From positions 1 to 64,000 of the forward strand of contig NW_026999322.1 in the NCBI RefSeq assembly GCF_037126465.1: a stretch of 64,000 bases of DNA. Direction: 5' to 3'. Shown one piece after another: positions 1 to 11,800 of this stretch; the first letter of the stretch is position 1; every line of letters begins with the position of its first letter. The notes beneath the pieces were generated by a model. It saw only the letters and a list, made by a program, of their open reading frames with translations. It did not search any database and was not told the origin of the DNA. The DNA comes from Ornithodoros turicata (taxonomy: Eukaryota > Arthropoda > Arachnida > Ixodida > Argasidae). A program made the position numbers and the translations under genes.

Positions 1-210
1 TTCTAGACGTTCAGCAAAATTACCTTTGGGTACGACCCGGTTAATGCGATCGAGGAGGAACTCGAGCACTCCCCTAATGGCTGGGGTTTTCCTCTTTCAC
101 TTGCTAGTGCCAGTTTTTGTATGACTTGGTATGTTGATGCTTAATAGGTTAAAGGCAAACTGCCAGGAGAGAACGGCCAGGCGGAGGAGACGATGGGGGA
201 TGATCCTCGT

Positions 211-384
211 CTAATAGGCAGCGGCACTGTCCGCTGCCGACTGGAGCATTTCAGAAGCCAGGGATTTGAGCGCCGCTACGACGTAAACCCGGGCACCTGC
301 TTCTAGACGTTCAGCAAAATTACCTTTGGGTACGACCCGGTTAATGCGATCGAGGAGGAACTCGAGCACTCCCCTAATGGCTGG
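211..384 (-). pseudogene. Histone H2A-like fold fragment, first of ten repeated copies in the satellite
   Basis: The minus-strand frame crossing each 300-bp unit boundary translates to a ~58-residue peptide that aligns without gaps to the H2A histone fold. LEFLLDRINRVV matches the LQFPVGRVHRLL region, KGNFAERLEAGARVY matches KGNYAERVGAGAPVY, and AALKSLASEMLQSAAD matches AVLEYLTAEILELAGN. The frame ends in a TAG soon after the fold, so the docking domain and C-tail are absent. Of the nucleosome acidic-patch residues in this stretch, E61 is kept while E56 and E64 are K and Q. No ATG stands at the expected start in most copies, and several have an upstream TGA. The same frame recurs every 300 bases up to 2910. 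I read it as an amplified H2A-like pseudogene; a short H2A variant is the alternative. Confidence 0.65.
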
Positions 385-2909
385 GTTTTCCTCTTTCACT
401 TGCTAGTGCCAGTTTTTGTATGACTTGGTATGTTGATGCTTAATAGGTTAAAGGCAAACTGCCAGGAGAGAACGGCCAGGCGGAGGAGACGATGGGGGAT
501 GATCCTCGTCTAATAGGCAGCGGCACTGTCCGCTGCCGACTGGAGCATTTCAGAAGCCAGGGATTTGAGCGCCGCTACGACGTAAACCCGGGCACCTGCT
601 TCTAGACGTTCAGCAAAATTACCTTTGGGTACGACCCGGTTAATGCGATCGAGGAGGAACTCGAGCACTCCCCTAATGGCTGGGGTTTTCCTCTTTCACT
701 TGCTAGTGCCAGTTTTTGTATGACTTGGTATGTTGATGCTTAATAGGTTAAAGGCAAACTGCCAGGAGAGAACGGCCAGGCGGAGGAGACGATGGGGGAT
801 GATCCTCGTCTAATAGGCAGCGGCACTGTCCGCTGCCGACTGGAGCATTTCAGAAGCCAGGGATTTGAGCGCCGCTACGACGTAAACCCGGGCACCTGCT
901 TCTAGACGTTCAGCAAAATTACCTTTGGGTACGACCCGGTTAATGCGATCGAGGAGGAACTCGAGCACTCCCCTAATGGCTGGGGTTTTCCTCTTTCACT
1001 TGCTAGTGCCAGTTTTTCTACGACTTGGAATGTTGATGCTGAAGAGGTTAAAGGCAAACTGCCAGGAGAGAACGGCCAGGCGGAGGAGACGATGGGGGAT
1101 GATCCTCGTCTAATAGGCAGCGGCACTGTCCGCTGCCGACTGGAGCATTTCAGAAGCCAGGGATTTGAGCGCCGCTACGACGTAAACCCGGGCACCTGCT
1201 TCTAGACGTTCAGCAAAATTACCTTTGGGTACGACCCGGTTAATGCGATCGAGGAGGAACTCGAGCACACCCCTAATGGCTGGGGTTTTCCTCTTTCCCT
1301 TGCTAGTGCCAGTTTTTGTATGACTTGGTATGTTGATGCTTAATAGGTTAAAGGCAAACTGCCAGGAGAGAACGGCCAGGCGGAGGAGACGATGGGGGAT
1401 GATCCTCGTCTAATAGGCAGCGGCAGTGTCCGCTGCCGACTGGAGCATTTCAGAAGCCAGGGATTTGAGCGCCGCTACGACGTAAACCCGGGCACCTGCT
1501 TCTAGACGTTCAGCAAAATTACCTTTGGGTACGACCCGGTTAATGCGATCGAGGAGGAACTCGAGCACTCCCCTAATGGCTGGGGTTTTCCTCTTTCCCT
1601 TGCTAGTGCCAGTTTTTGTATGACTTGGTATGTTGATGCTTAATAGGTTAAAGGCAAACTGCCAGGAGAGAACGGCCAGGCGGAGGAGACGATGGGGGAT
1701 GATCCTCGTCTAATAGGCAGCGGCAGTGTCCGCTGCCGACTGGAGCATTTCAGAAGCCAGGGATTTGAGCGCCGCTACGACGTAAACCCGGGCACCTGCT
1801 TCTAGACGTTCAGCAAAATTACCTTCGGGTACGACCCGGTTAATGCGATCGAGGAGGAACTCGAGCACTCCCCTAATGGCTAGGGTTTTCCTCTTTCACT
1901 TGCTAGTGCCAGTTTTTGTATGACTTGGTATGTTGATGCTTAATAAGTTAAAGGCAAACTGCCAGGAGAGAACGGCCAGGCGGAGGAGACGATGGGGGAT
2001 GATCCTCGTCTAATAGGCAGCGGCACTGTCCGCTGCCGACTGGAGCATTTCAGAAGCCAGGGATTTGAGCGCCGCTACGACGTAAACCCGGGCACCTGCT
2101 TCTAGACGTTCAGCAAAATTACCTTTGGGTACGACCCGGTTAATGCGATCGAGGAGGAACTCGAGCACTCCCCTAATGGCTGGGGTTTTCCTCTTTCACT
2201 TGCTAGTGCCAGTTTTTCTACGACTTGGAAGGTTGATGCTGGAGAGGTTAAAGGCAAACTGCCAGGAGAGAACGGCCAGGCGGAGGAGACGATGGGGGAT
2301 GATCCTCGTCTAATAGGCAGTGGCACTGTCCGCTGCCGACTGGAGCATTTCAGAAGCCAGGGATCTGAGCGCCGCTACGACGTAAACCCGGGCACCTGCT
2401 TCTAGACGTTCAGCAAAATTACCTTCGGGTACGACCCGGTTAATGCGATCGAGGAGGAACTCGAGCACTCCCCTAATGGCTGGGGTTTTCCTCTTTCCCT
2501 TGCTAGTGCCAGTTTTTGTATGACTTGGTATGTTGATGCTTAATAGGTTAAAGGCAAACTGCCAGGAGAGAACGGCCAGGCGGAGGAGACGATGGGGGAT
2601 GATCCTCGTCTAATAGGCAGCGGCAGTGTCCGCTGCCGACTGGAGCATTTCAGAAGCCAGGGATTTGAGCGCCGCTACGACGTAAACCCGGGCACCTGCT
2701 TCTAGACGTTCAGCAAAATTACCTTTGGGTACGACCCGGTTAATGCGATCGAGGAGGAACTCGAGCACTCCCCTAATGGCTAGGGTTTTCCTCTTTCGCT
2801 TGCTAGTGCCAGTTTTTGTATGACTTGGTATGTTGATGCTTAATAGGTTAAAGGCAAACTGCCAGGAGAGAACGGCCAGGCGGAGGAGACGATGGGGGAT
2901 GATCCTCGT

Positions 2910-3248
2910 CTAATAGGCAGCGGCAGTGTCCGCTGCCGACTGGAGCATTTCAGAAGCCAGGGATTTGAGCGCCGCTACGACGTAAACCCGGGCACCTGCT
3001 TCTAGAGGTTCAGCAAAATTACCTTTGGGTACGACCCGGTTAATGCGATCGAGGAGGAACTCGAGCACTCCCCTAATGGCTGGGGTTTTCCTCTTTCCCT
3101 TGCTAGTGCCAGTTTTTGTATGACTTGGTATGTTGATGCTTAATAGGTTAAAGGCAAACTGCCAGGAGGGAACGGCCAGGCGGAGGAGACGATGGGGGAT
3201 GATCCTCGTCCAATAGGCAGCGGCGCCGTCCGTTGCCGACCGGAGCAT
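2910..3248 (-). pseudogene. Longest open H2A-like frame of the satellite (112 codons)
   Basis: In the last full copies the TAG that ends the histone-like frame is TGG in the upstream unit and the TGA before the fold is GGA. The frame is therefore open for 112 codons from an ATG at 3248. It runs from a degraded fold C-terminus of one unit into a lysine-rich stretch (SKGKRKTPAIRG) that resembles an H2A N-tail, then through the fold and into the TAG. Fused repeat units of this kind are probably chance read-through. No promoter, stem-loop or polyadenylation signal typical of histone genes was seen. Confidence 0.4.
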
Positions 3249-3299
3249 TTCAGAAGCCAGGGATTTGGCGCCGCTACGACGTAAACCGGGGCACCTGCT

Positions 3300-3581
3300 T
3301 CTAGACGTTCAGCAAAATTACCTTTAGATATGACCTGGTAAATGCGATCGAGGAGGAACTCGAGCGCTCCCCTAATGGCTGGGGTCTTCCTCTTTCACTT
3401 TTTAATAATTGGGTGTTTACGTCGCCAGACAAGTGAGATCATGAGCGACGCCACAGCGGTCGGTCTGTGGATTGCTTTTGTCCACCTGAGGGTTCTTCCT
3501 CTTTCACTTGCTAGTGCCAGTTTTTCTATGACTTGGTATGTTGATGCTGGGAGGTTAAAGGCAAACTGGGGTCATTCATAA
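3300..3581. repeat. Degenerate terminal copy of the 300-bp satellite with an ~85-bp insert
   Basis: The last copy has more base changes than the others. It is interrupted after the CTTTCACTT motif by about 85 bp of unrelated sequence, after which the same CTTCCTCTTTCACTT motif is repeated and the unit resumes. Homology ends near 3571. The short duplication flanking the insert suggests an insertion or an unequal exchange at the array edge. Confidence 0.8.
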
Positions 3582-4429
3582 TCATAGCGTCCACAAAGAA
3601 TCCGGTAACAAAGATTTCTTCTCTGTCACATGCAGAACCCATTCATGGAGAGCGTTAACATTACACTTCAACACGTAACCATTGTCATGTGCAAATTCCT
3701 CTTTGGACGTTGACTACCTTTCGGTACACCACTAAAAATGAGCATCAATATTTCCTTACCCTGGCCCATGTAAACAATGTACCCGACGCGATTGATGCAA
3801 CACAACGGTATGTGCTCTTCAATATTTGCAGGGAGTCGGCCTGGCCGACCCCTTCCTTTCCTCTTGCTTTTCAGTCGCAGTTGACTGGGACATCTCGTTA
3901 AGGTTAAGGTGGAATCACGCCAATGTAATCTCTATGGGTATCATGGTGTCCAGTTCATCTCGCAAACCATGGCTCTTAGGGAGTCAATCTCTGGGCATAA
4001 AGTAGTGGAAGAGACCATGTAGGTATTGACACCTTTTTAATTCATCTTCTGCACACAATTTTTGTTTCCTGGGAAACAAATACATCGAGTCCTATGGGAC
4101 GAACATGAAAAAGCTCAGTATAAGGTCGGTGAAGAGAATATTCTTTTTCAGAATAGTGTCCAGCGGTGCAAATGTTGACCCTGATGACCATTCACTTAAA
4201 GTTTCGTGTAAAGGCACTCAAGTTTCCGCGGTGAACTGCATATAAATTTGGCTGTTTGTCGTCTGCTAACCGAGGCTGCATTGTACTGCCACCGCTTCCA
4301 GATTTCCGCTTTGGGAGGGAGACCTCTGCTTTCGCACCTAGCTGGGAGAGGGGACGGGAGAAGGTGCCCGAACAAGCGCGTGCAGGTCAAACGCGTGTCC
4401 GGCGGAGCAAGAGACAGGAAAAGGTAACG
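3582..4429. other. No gene or repeat recognised
   Basis: Unique-looking sequence next to the satellite. Short open frames here show no family resemblance, and no repeat ends were identified. Confidence 0.4.
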
Positions 4430-5270
4430 GAATATTTTTCGTTTCCGTTACCACTTCCGTTACTGGCCCTTATTTGTTTCTGTTTCAGTTTTCGTTACCC
4501 CCATGTTGCTTTCGTTTCCGTTACGTTTTCGTTTCGATTTTCGGTACCCTCCACCTCGAGCCCCTTTTTGTTCTCCTTTTTTTTTAAGAAAAAGAGCATG
4601 GAGACTGTGACAAAACTTAATGAAGTCTCTGAAGTCTATTTTGAGGACTCCAGGGATACACGCACACAAGAGACAACGTTTATTCAAAATACATATATAG
4701 GTACGTGATTTCTGTGAGCAGTTAATATGAACATGGTTTTCAGGAATGTTACTCACGCTTGCAACTAACAAGTCACCATAAGCGTATACGAACTATGCTT
4801 CTTCTATTTACTGCATATCATTTACTTATATGCTTCAGTCTGACAGTTCATTTTAGTTTTAGTTCTTCAGTTAAATTTAGTTTGCTTCATTGAGGTCTGT
4901 TTCATAAATTTATCTACATGAATTCCAATAATTCGGGTCCTGCAGTACCCGAATTATTACCGCAAATTATTCTCATTTCCGTTTCTGTTTCAGGTATTCT
5001 AACTTAATCCCTCTACGCTCTGAAGTCTATTTTGAGGACTCCAAGGATACATGCACAGAAGAGACAACGTTTATTCAAAATACACATATAGGTACGTGAT
5101 TTCTGTTAGCAGTTAATATGAACATGGTTTCCAGAAGTGTTACTCACGATAACTGTGCGAAATTCGTTTCTGTTGCTGTTATCGTTACCTGATACATTTC
5201 CGGTATAATACCCCCCGTTTCCGTTTCTGTTACCTTTCCCTGGCAAGAGTGTGACACTGGCGAGAAAGCT
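4430..5270. repeat. Repeat block with GGTAACG-rich flanks and a 130-bp direct repeat
   Basis: A near-identical ~130-bp segment beginning TGAAGTCTATTTTGAGGAC occurs at about 4628-4755 and again at 5022-5150. Stretches of degenerate CGTTTCCGTTACC motifs lie on both sides (4435-4560 and 4975-5250). The arrangement resembles a non-autonomous transposon with subterminal repeats, but I could not find a clean terminal inverted repeat or target duplication. Confidence 0.5.
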
Positions 5271-6935
5271 GGCGAAGGAGGTGAGAGCAAGCAAACAAAA
5301 GAAAAAGACAGCCAACGCGCGTGGATGCCATGCGTTTCTTATATGCCGCCCAATGTTCTTTATGTTTCGTACTCAATTATAAAAAAAATGCGTCTCACAG
5401 CCTTGGCTCACCTGCTGTTCTTGTTTCAGGTATGCATTCTGAAGAACGACCTCGTGCCAGGGGACGTGAATATTGCCTTCTCTGGCCTGCGCTGGTTTCC
5501 TTCAACATTCTTTCGCTGGAGTAGACAACGTGTGACTTCGAATAGACATGTGAATACCTAATTACCTTAGACCACTGATGAGAGATCAAGGGTAAAGCAA
5601 CTGCGCAAATATTTCGTTAATGTCGTCAATCATTTGTCCGTGTTCACGATCTCTCTTCCTGATCACCAACATGTGAGTCTTCATCGCTTAGCTCATATCA
5701 CGTGGTGCCCACGCTTTCTCTCCGGACCGACGAAAGTTACCACGAAGTTTGCAAGCTTGTTTGCAAAATTTTGCTGGCAAAAGGCCGTCCTCCAATCGGC
5801 AACAACCCCTGTGTTTGACGTCACAGCCAGTTGCCCTCGCAGGCGGGTCACAGACGCCCTTCACACAGTGAATGCCTTGGTACAGAGGAAGAAATTGAAA
5901 ATGACCGTAGGCTTTGAGGGTCCCTTTTGAGGGTCCCTTTGAGGATCCCTTTAACGGTGCATCTCGGGTCATCCCGTGTAGACTCATACAGTCGCAGTTA
6001 AACATTCGTAACTGATATAATGCAGGGTGTGTGCAGCAAAACTGACCACCATTTAGGAACATAGCTTGCTGTCTCCTAACTAACGAACGATGGCGCATTT
6101 ATCCGTGCGAAATCTGCAGAAAAATCGTGGAAGCCATACTCAGCTCAAAAAAATGGACAGAGCAACGAAAACTTCGGCCTCCTTGCATCAGAATAGGGCA
6201 ACTGGCGGACGAAGGAGAGTTGTGTTCAAGTACCGCTAGAGGAGCCATCCGTGCAGAATTCGAAACGATGTCCCACATGAATGCTCATCGGTAGTACACC
6301 TAGCGGTGCCTACACATAACTCTCCTGAGACCGCCATGCACTGCCATGCACTGTCATGACCTCTCTATTATAATGCATGGAAGCCGATGTTTTCGCACTC
6401 TGTGTATTTTTTACGCTGAGTATGACTTAAGCATTTTTTGGTAGCTTTCGCAAGCATGAATACGTCATCGTACGCCACAGGCAGTTCCTCGGGTAAGTAG
6501 ACAACGAGTTAGATGTAAAAATGCGGGTCACGTTTTTCTGCACACACCCTGTACATACAATGTTGTCATGTTTTTGTACAGAGACATGTGGAGCTTGCTA
6601 GCAGCAGCGTAGCTAGAGCTCGAAGTCAGGGGGGGGGGCTCGATACGAAGCTCTCCCGCACTGCCTACCTCATGGTGGTCGTGATTATCCCAGCACGCAC
6701 GTGCCTGAGCTTACAGCAAGGCGTGTGTTGAAAAGGTGGAGCATATGAGCGTTAAAATGTGAAATGTGAAATAAAATACTAGTTCAAATGGATAAAGAAC
6801 CTGGAGTATCGTTTACAGTGTGCAGAGAAACCTTGTGCTTCTTTCCCATCCTTTTGCTTCTACAAAGGCCACTGATTAATGGCGAATGAGGCCGAGAAAA
6901 CCAAAAATCCAAGGTATGAGACTGCTTGTACACGT
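5271..6935. other. No gene recognised
   Basis: Nothing coding could be supported. A triplicated GAGGGTCCCTTT motif lies at 5918-5955 and a ten-base G run near 6632. The rest shows no family resemblance. Confidence 0.4.
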
Positions 6936-7590
6936 TCATTCAAAACAATAAAAAGGACTGCTATGTACACAAAACACAGGGGTAAAAACCGGGACTGGTG
7001 TACTTAAAAAAGGAGAAAAAAATATACTTGGCGTTTTGAGCGAACGCTATTCATCAGAAAAACGGGGGAACAGGAAGCTAAAGTTAAACATACGTTCATT
7101 CAAAACAATAAAAAGGACTGCTATGTACACAAAACACAGGGGGTAAAAACCGGGACTGGTGTACTTAAAAAGGAGGAAAAAATATACTTGGCGTTTTGAG
7201 CGCACGCTATTCAGCAGAAAAACGGGGGAACAGGAAGCTAAAGTTAAACATACTGACCAGCCCGTTAGGGGGCTACAAGTGAACTTGTTAACTGGGGCAG
7301 CCTGTGTAACACCGGACGACAGTAGCCGTCTGTCCGGTGTCTGTGTAACTGTCGGCTGGTGTTACACGTGCTGTCCTGCTGTCCTGTTACACATGATGTC
7401 CTGTTGTTAACACGTTCACCTGCAGCTCCCTAGCGGGCTGGGCAGTATGTTTGACAACCTCCGGCACTGGCTTCCTGTTTCCCCTTTTTTATGATGAAGA
7501 GTGTCCGCTCGAAACGTCAATTATAGTTTACCCCTCTTTCCCCCTTTTATGTACACCAGTCCCGCTGTTTACTCCCACGTTCTCTCAATC
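6936..7590. repeat. Inverted and tandemly duplicated retroelement-like tails
   Basis: A ~157-bp segment is tandemly duplicated (6936-7091 and 7092-7250). An inverted, diverged copy follows at about 7465-7580, sharing the complement of GGACTGGTGTACTT. Each copy carries a module of the form TGATGA, short hairpin, then GAAAC or AAAAC: plus strand 7491-7517, minus strand 7030-7057 and 7190-7217. This resembles the hammerhead-type core described for Penelope-like retroelements. No reverse transcriptase sequence is nearby. Confidence 0.5.
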
Positions 7591-8524
7591 CCATCAGTTG
7601 TCTACTGGCAGCTAATGTCTTCCAGAGTTGTCAGCAATTTAGTGACTCATTCGCCGTATCTGTTGTGGTAAGCTTGTGTAGTCTCTTCCTTCTGCACAGG
7701 GTCTCATGAACAGCCAACGCGCACAGTGATCGAGGACAGTGCCAGTAAGCTGCTGGACATAGACTGACATAAAAATTAAAGTTAAGAATGCCTAAAACAG
7801 ACAGAACCGCCCTGCGCAGTAAAGGAACAATGCAATTTAATATTGCAGTAGTTTTTCCGCATGAATTTTTCATATGTAGCCACAACATGTGGCCACAGAT
7901 AAGATAATAATCTTGGATACATGACCGAGAAACAGCATTGAGGCAAGTAAACTCGTAGCGTGCAGAATGACTGGATATCGTTCAGAGGAAGAAGCACATC
8001 TACTATCTCCTCCAACTGTTCGAATATTTCGGTCCATGCAAGTGAGGAACGCAAGACAATTGCTTAGTAATCCCTGCTAGCCTGAAATATTGTAAATGAC
8101 CGTGACGGCTCCAAAGGTGCTCTACAACGTGTTGTCCAATATTGCCTAGAGACCACTGCTTCATGCGCTATATGTTAAGTAAGTATGGTATAACTGCTGC
8201 AAACCACTGCTTCGGCCCAGTAGGGGCAGTATAAGTAAATAAATAGTGAAAAATAAATAATACTTTCCAGACGTATCTCGTCATAGTTCCTCCTGAATTC
8301 AGACAGGAAGCGGTACTGACTACTTTGATCCCGAAGCCTTCCTGCTATTCCCTGTGTGCGCCGCTCAGAGATCCGGTTTATTCGTGCCATACCCACTACG
8401 TGTGATAATTTTTGTTTGTTAAGTCACTGCCTACTGCAAACCCAAAATCGCCTTCCAGATAATACGTGGTACACTCCCAAGAAAATCGGGGAATCCTATT
8501 ATGCCATTGGATTCCTGTCATTCA
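7591..8524. other. No gene recognised
   Basis: AT-rich sequence with scattered stops in all frames. I see no repeat boundary except the start of the LINE 3' end at about 8525. Confidence 0.4.
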
Positions 8525-9240
8525 GTGATCCAAACAACAACAACAACTTTATTACGGGATGATGGCTGGGAAGTTTCATCGCCGGGGGCGATACTCTACC
8601 TCATTGCTGGTGCTGATGCGGGGAATGATATAATGAGCCCATTCACAATAAAGATCGAAGTCCTGTGGTGTCCAGAAAGGTGAAGAGAGCCTCGAGGGCA
8701 GAGCGTTGGTGTGCTGGGTGTGGCCATTTAATTTTGTGAGGGAGAGAGGACGGGAGTCTAGCTCGTTGAGGGAAGTGGAGAGTACGGAGCGGGAAGGGTG
8801 GTAGTGTGGGCAATGGAGAAGAATGTGCTCGAGATCTTCAACAGCACCGCAGTGACTTAGGACCTGACCGCAGGAGTCTTGTCTCAAGTGGTAGCGCCAC
8901 TGAGCTGTGAAGGCCACTTCGAGGCACATTCGATGAACTAATGCGGCATCTTGACGAGACATATGTGCAGGCATTCGGAAAGCGAGCGCGGGATCAACTC
9001 TGCTCAGCATGGCGGTGGTGGTCGGGGGGGGGGGGGGATAGAATTTCAGCGGTCTGTTGACGGGTAGCCAGAGGATCCACGAGGCGTCGAAATACGGACC
9101 GACGATCTCCTCTCAGCAGTACAGTACGCGTCCGTCTCCTAGCCGAGAGAGTTGCTTCGGCAGCGCTGTCAGCCTGTTCATTTATCCAAAAGTCGGAGCA
9201 AAGGTCAGCCAAACGGCATGGCGGCTTGCTACTCCACAAA
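8525..9240 (-). mobile_element. LINE (non-LTR retrotransposon) 3' fragment
   Basis: On the minus strand, 9239-9000 encodes a peptide with the WINEQADSAAEA pattern expected near the end of a LINE RNase H domain. 9010-8576 continues in another frame with FRMPAHMSRQDAALVHR, then CGAVEDLEHILLHCPHYHPSR, the C-terminal cysteine-histidine knuckle seen after RNase H in many arthropod LINEs. The two pieces are separated by a frameshift at a G13 run (9026-9038). The element ends with AATAAA followed by a (GTT)n tail at about 8533-8548. It is 5'-truncated and dead. Confidence 0.75.
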
Positions 9241-9519
9241 GAGAAAGAAAGGAAAGAGCAAAAGAAAAATAGAAATAAAGATAAACGAAAAGAATGGGAA
9301 ATAAAGGATACACGAACAAAAGGTGAAAGCAGGCTGAGACAGATTAAAGAGAAAGATGACTTTTAAAAAAAGATGAGGTTAATGCGTTGAGGGTGAGAGG
9401 TGAGGGTTGACGCCGAAGAATGAGATGACACGACTTGTGTTCAGAAACCATAAGACGTCTCATAAGACGTCTGTCACTAAGGAATGTAAAAACTTTTTTT
9501 TTCTCTGACCGCTGTGTGC

Positions 9520-9760
9520 GATGTCGTAGTTTGTCGAGCAGAGTGGCCAGAGAAAAGTCTGTGCACCTTAGCTCGAGTAGGCATCGTCTAAGCGACGATC
9601 GAGGGGCGTCGAATCTGTGGCAGTCCAGGAGAAGATGTAGAATATCAGCTTCGACAGCGCAAGCGCGGCATTTGGGCCTGTGGAGAAGACTGAGAGAGAA
9701 GCCAAAGTGGCCAAAGAAAAGTCCACTAACAATCTGGAGTATACAAGATCACATAGGCGT
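9520..9760 (-). mobile_element. Second LINE C-terminal fragment
   Basis: The minus strand from about 9700 to 9520 reads CRACAVEADILHLLLDC then HRFDAPRSSLRR, again the cysteine-histidine knuckle that ends many LINE ORF2 proteins. It is clearly different from the fragment at 8576-9010, so it is a separate insertion. A pyrimidine-rich stretch (about 9260-9350, minus strand) lies between them and may be its 3' untranslated tail. A C/G homopolymer interrupts the upstream part at 9778-9791. Confidence 0.65.
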
Positions 9761-9864
9761 AGCACGCCAATTTTCCCGGGGGGGGGGGGGCGAGCCTGGC
9801 ACACGGGAGGGGACGGGAGGAGTCCAGCGGTGGAGGGCAGCGTCGCGCGAGCATGCAAGTTCAC

Positions 9865-11640
9865 TAACAGACGCGGCGCTTGCCTTCACTGGTTGCTCAC
9901 ATGGTAACGGCGGAGGGGGCTCCCGGCTCTGGAACCTCAGAAGCGTCTAGGTTAAAGGGGCAATAAACAGGTATGCAAGGTGCACTTTTTTGTAATGCAG
10001 TGTGATTCGTTTCCTAGAGTGACGTTTAGCAAAAATTTTTGTCGCAAAAAAGTAAATAATGACTCCAAACCAACCGAATATTCACCGCACTCTTTCGCGC
10101 TCAAGCCCCGCCCTGCGATGCCTTGGTGACAATAGCCACACGTCATTTTGACGTCGCGCACCATCAACCATTCAAAATGCGGGGCGCCTATACACTGATT
10201 TTGTTTTAATATCGGGTAGTGAGGTCAATTCTAAACATATTTACACTTGTCAAACCCAAGGTAGCCAGATCAAAAGGTACCAAAAGCCCACAATATTTCA
10301 TTTCATGCGCGCACTATGTTTTCAGCGCTGTATTGCTCCGGGAGGTCACAGCGGTGTTCTCACAACCGGTTCTCCCCGCACGCTGCTGAATTGTGTCAAC
10401 GAGGCCCGTCATTGGCTAGGAGTCCGAAATCTCCACCATCTCCAGTGACTGGAATGCAGCTTTGCTACACGTGCGAGACGTGTGACGTCGGTGCTCTCAG
10501 AGTAGGAAGGAGAGACTCACGCGGATTATGCTCTTTGAATGGCATTGTTTCGTGGTAAAGGCGCTCGCTAGAAGTAAATGAATTTCATAATTGGATATCG
10601 TGAGCCACGTTCTTTCATAGAGCATAATAACTGGAGAATATTCCTGGAGCTCCTGGAGCAAAGGAAAGGTGAATGCTTCTTGAACTCACAGCCCGGGGGG
10701 GGGGGCTCTGCCCCCCCATAGATCAGCCCGGGGGGGGGGGGGGCACGAGCCCCACTGCCCCCCCGTTTTCTACGCTTATGCAACATCAGAGGCTCTCTCG
10801 ATGACGGAGGTGCTGTTGACAACACAGGAGATGGTGGGGGATGTCAGATTCCACGCCGAAGGTTCATAAGATGACGTAGATGCGGGCTAGCTGGTGGTTA
10901 AACTCCACCCACAAGACTGTTGCAGTGGGAGAGAAAGCACATATGCACGACACGCTAGCAGCCTTCCATTCGTGTTGTGTCGTGTTCGTCTGTTTTCTCG
11001 CCCATCGCTTAGGCTTACCTATCATGGAATCAGCAGAAGTGCAGTTAAAGGAACTTAACTGACCCTTTTCTTAGAGAGGCTGGTCGGTACGAGCAACATT
11101 GAGTCGTAGTCGGTCGAGAAGGCATTCTTTGGGACTGCAGTGGCAAGCCAAGACAAACCCCATCAGTGGATAGAGGTGCAAAAATGTACTATATACGGTA
11201 GTCTGGGCCCATAGCTGCCAGGCATGTCTAACATACAAATCTCGATTATCTAAACCACGCGCCGAAATCGTAAGCGGCAGACACGCCACAGTCGAAGTGT
11301 CATCCGACGCAGGACGTCTTGCTACTGTGTGTGATCGCGTGTTTCCATACAGGCCCATATATGGGCACCAAGAACGCTCCGATATGGAACACGAAGACGC
11401 ACGCGGACTGTGGCAGTATCACTTACGAAAATGAGTTTTGAGCATCAGAGAACTGACGTTCTGAGACATGAACAACATCGAAGGGACAAATACATACAAA
11501 GCCTCAAAGTATGTCGTTCCAGCCTGAGAACATCAGTTCTCTCGTGTTCAACAGTTGCGTCGATCCCTGTCGTATGAATATGTGTATGAGTGAGCAAAAA
11601 TGTAAGAGTGAAAAGAGGATGAGTGGGAGTGACTGACTGG
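9865..11640. other. No gene recognised; G/C homopolymer runs
   Basis: Two poly-G/poly-C hairpin-prone blocks at about 10693-10764 look like worn ends of a dispersed repeat. No coding region could be supported. Confidence 0.4.
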
Positions 11641-11679
11641 TTTGTCCCTTCAGATGACGCACCCTGGAAGTCGCTGAGA

Positions 11680-11800
11680 AGGCGTGTTGGCTTGGGTCAC
11701 TTGGTAGAGCCCTGGACCGGTAATTCAGAAGACGTGGGTTCGAGTCCTACAGCTGGCTAACCTTTTCAGTGACTTTCATCTTTCATCATGGGTTTTTAAT
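11680..11800 (+). mobile_element. tRNA-derived SINE
   Basis: The sequence folds as a near-complete tRNA body. A D-stem GGGT/AGCCC is followed by an anticodon stem CTGGA/TTCAG with loop CCGGTAA (anticodon GGT, threonine-like) and a T-stem GTGGG/CCTAC around TTCGAGT. A perfect B box GGTTCGAGTCC lies at 11737-11747. The acceptor stem is poorly paired and there is a shared non-tRNA tail (AACCTTTTCAGTGACTTTC), so this is a SINE head, not a tRNA gene. A second copy is at 18250. Confidence 0.75.

Larger units (their letters stand above)
1..3299. repeat. 300-bp satellite array, about 11 tandem copies
   Basis: Eleven head-to-tail copies of a 300-bp unit begin at about 1, 301, 600, 900 and so on to 3000; copy 2 is one base short in a G run. 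The array is cut by the window edge, so it extends further left. Variants are not random: copies starting at 900 and 2100 share the same cluster of changes about 120 bases into the unit, and copies 1200, 1500, 2400 and 3000 share a C-for-A change in the CTTTC motif. That suggests higher-order units of about 1200 bp. The minus strand of each unit carries a histone-like reading frame (separate entry). Confidence 0.95.

Noticed and set aside
1..3299. CRISPR-like array
   Set aside because: The repeats are 300 bp with no unique spacers; this is a eukaryotic satellite.
10680..10770. Designed or biologically meaningful poly-G blocks (also at 9778, 16406, 17040, 18880, 22905)
   Set aside because: They recur at ends of dispersed repeats and are unstable homopolymers. 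No quadruplex claim can be supported without context.
11688..11760. tRNA-Thr gene
   Set aside because: The D, anticodon and T arms fold, but the acceptor stem does not pair and the 3' side carries a SINE tail shared with another copy.
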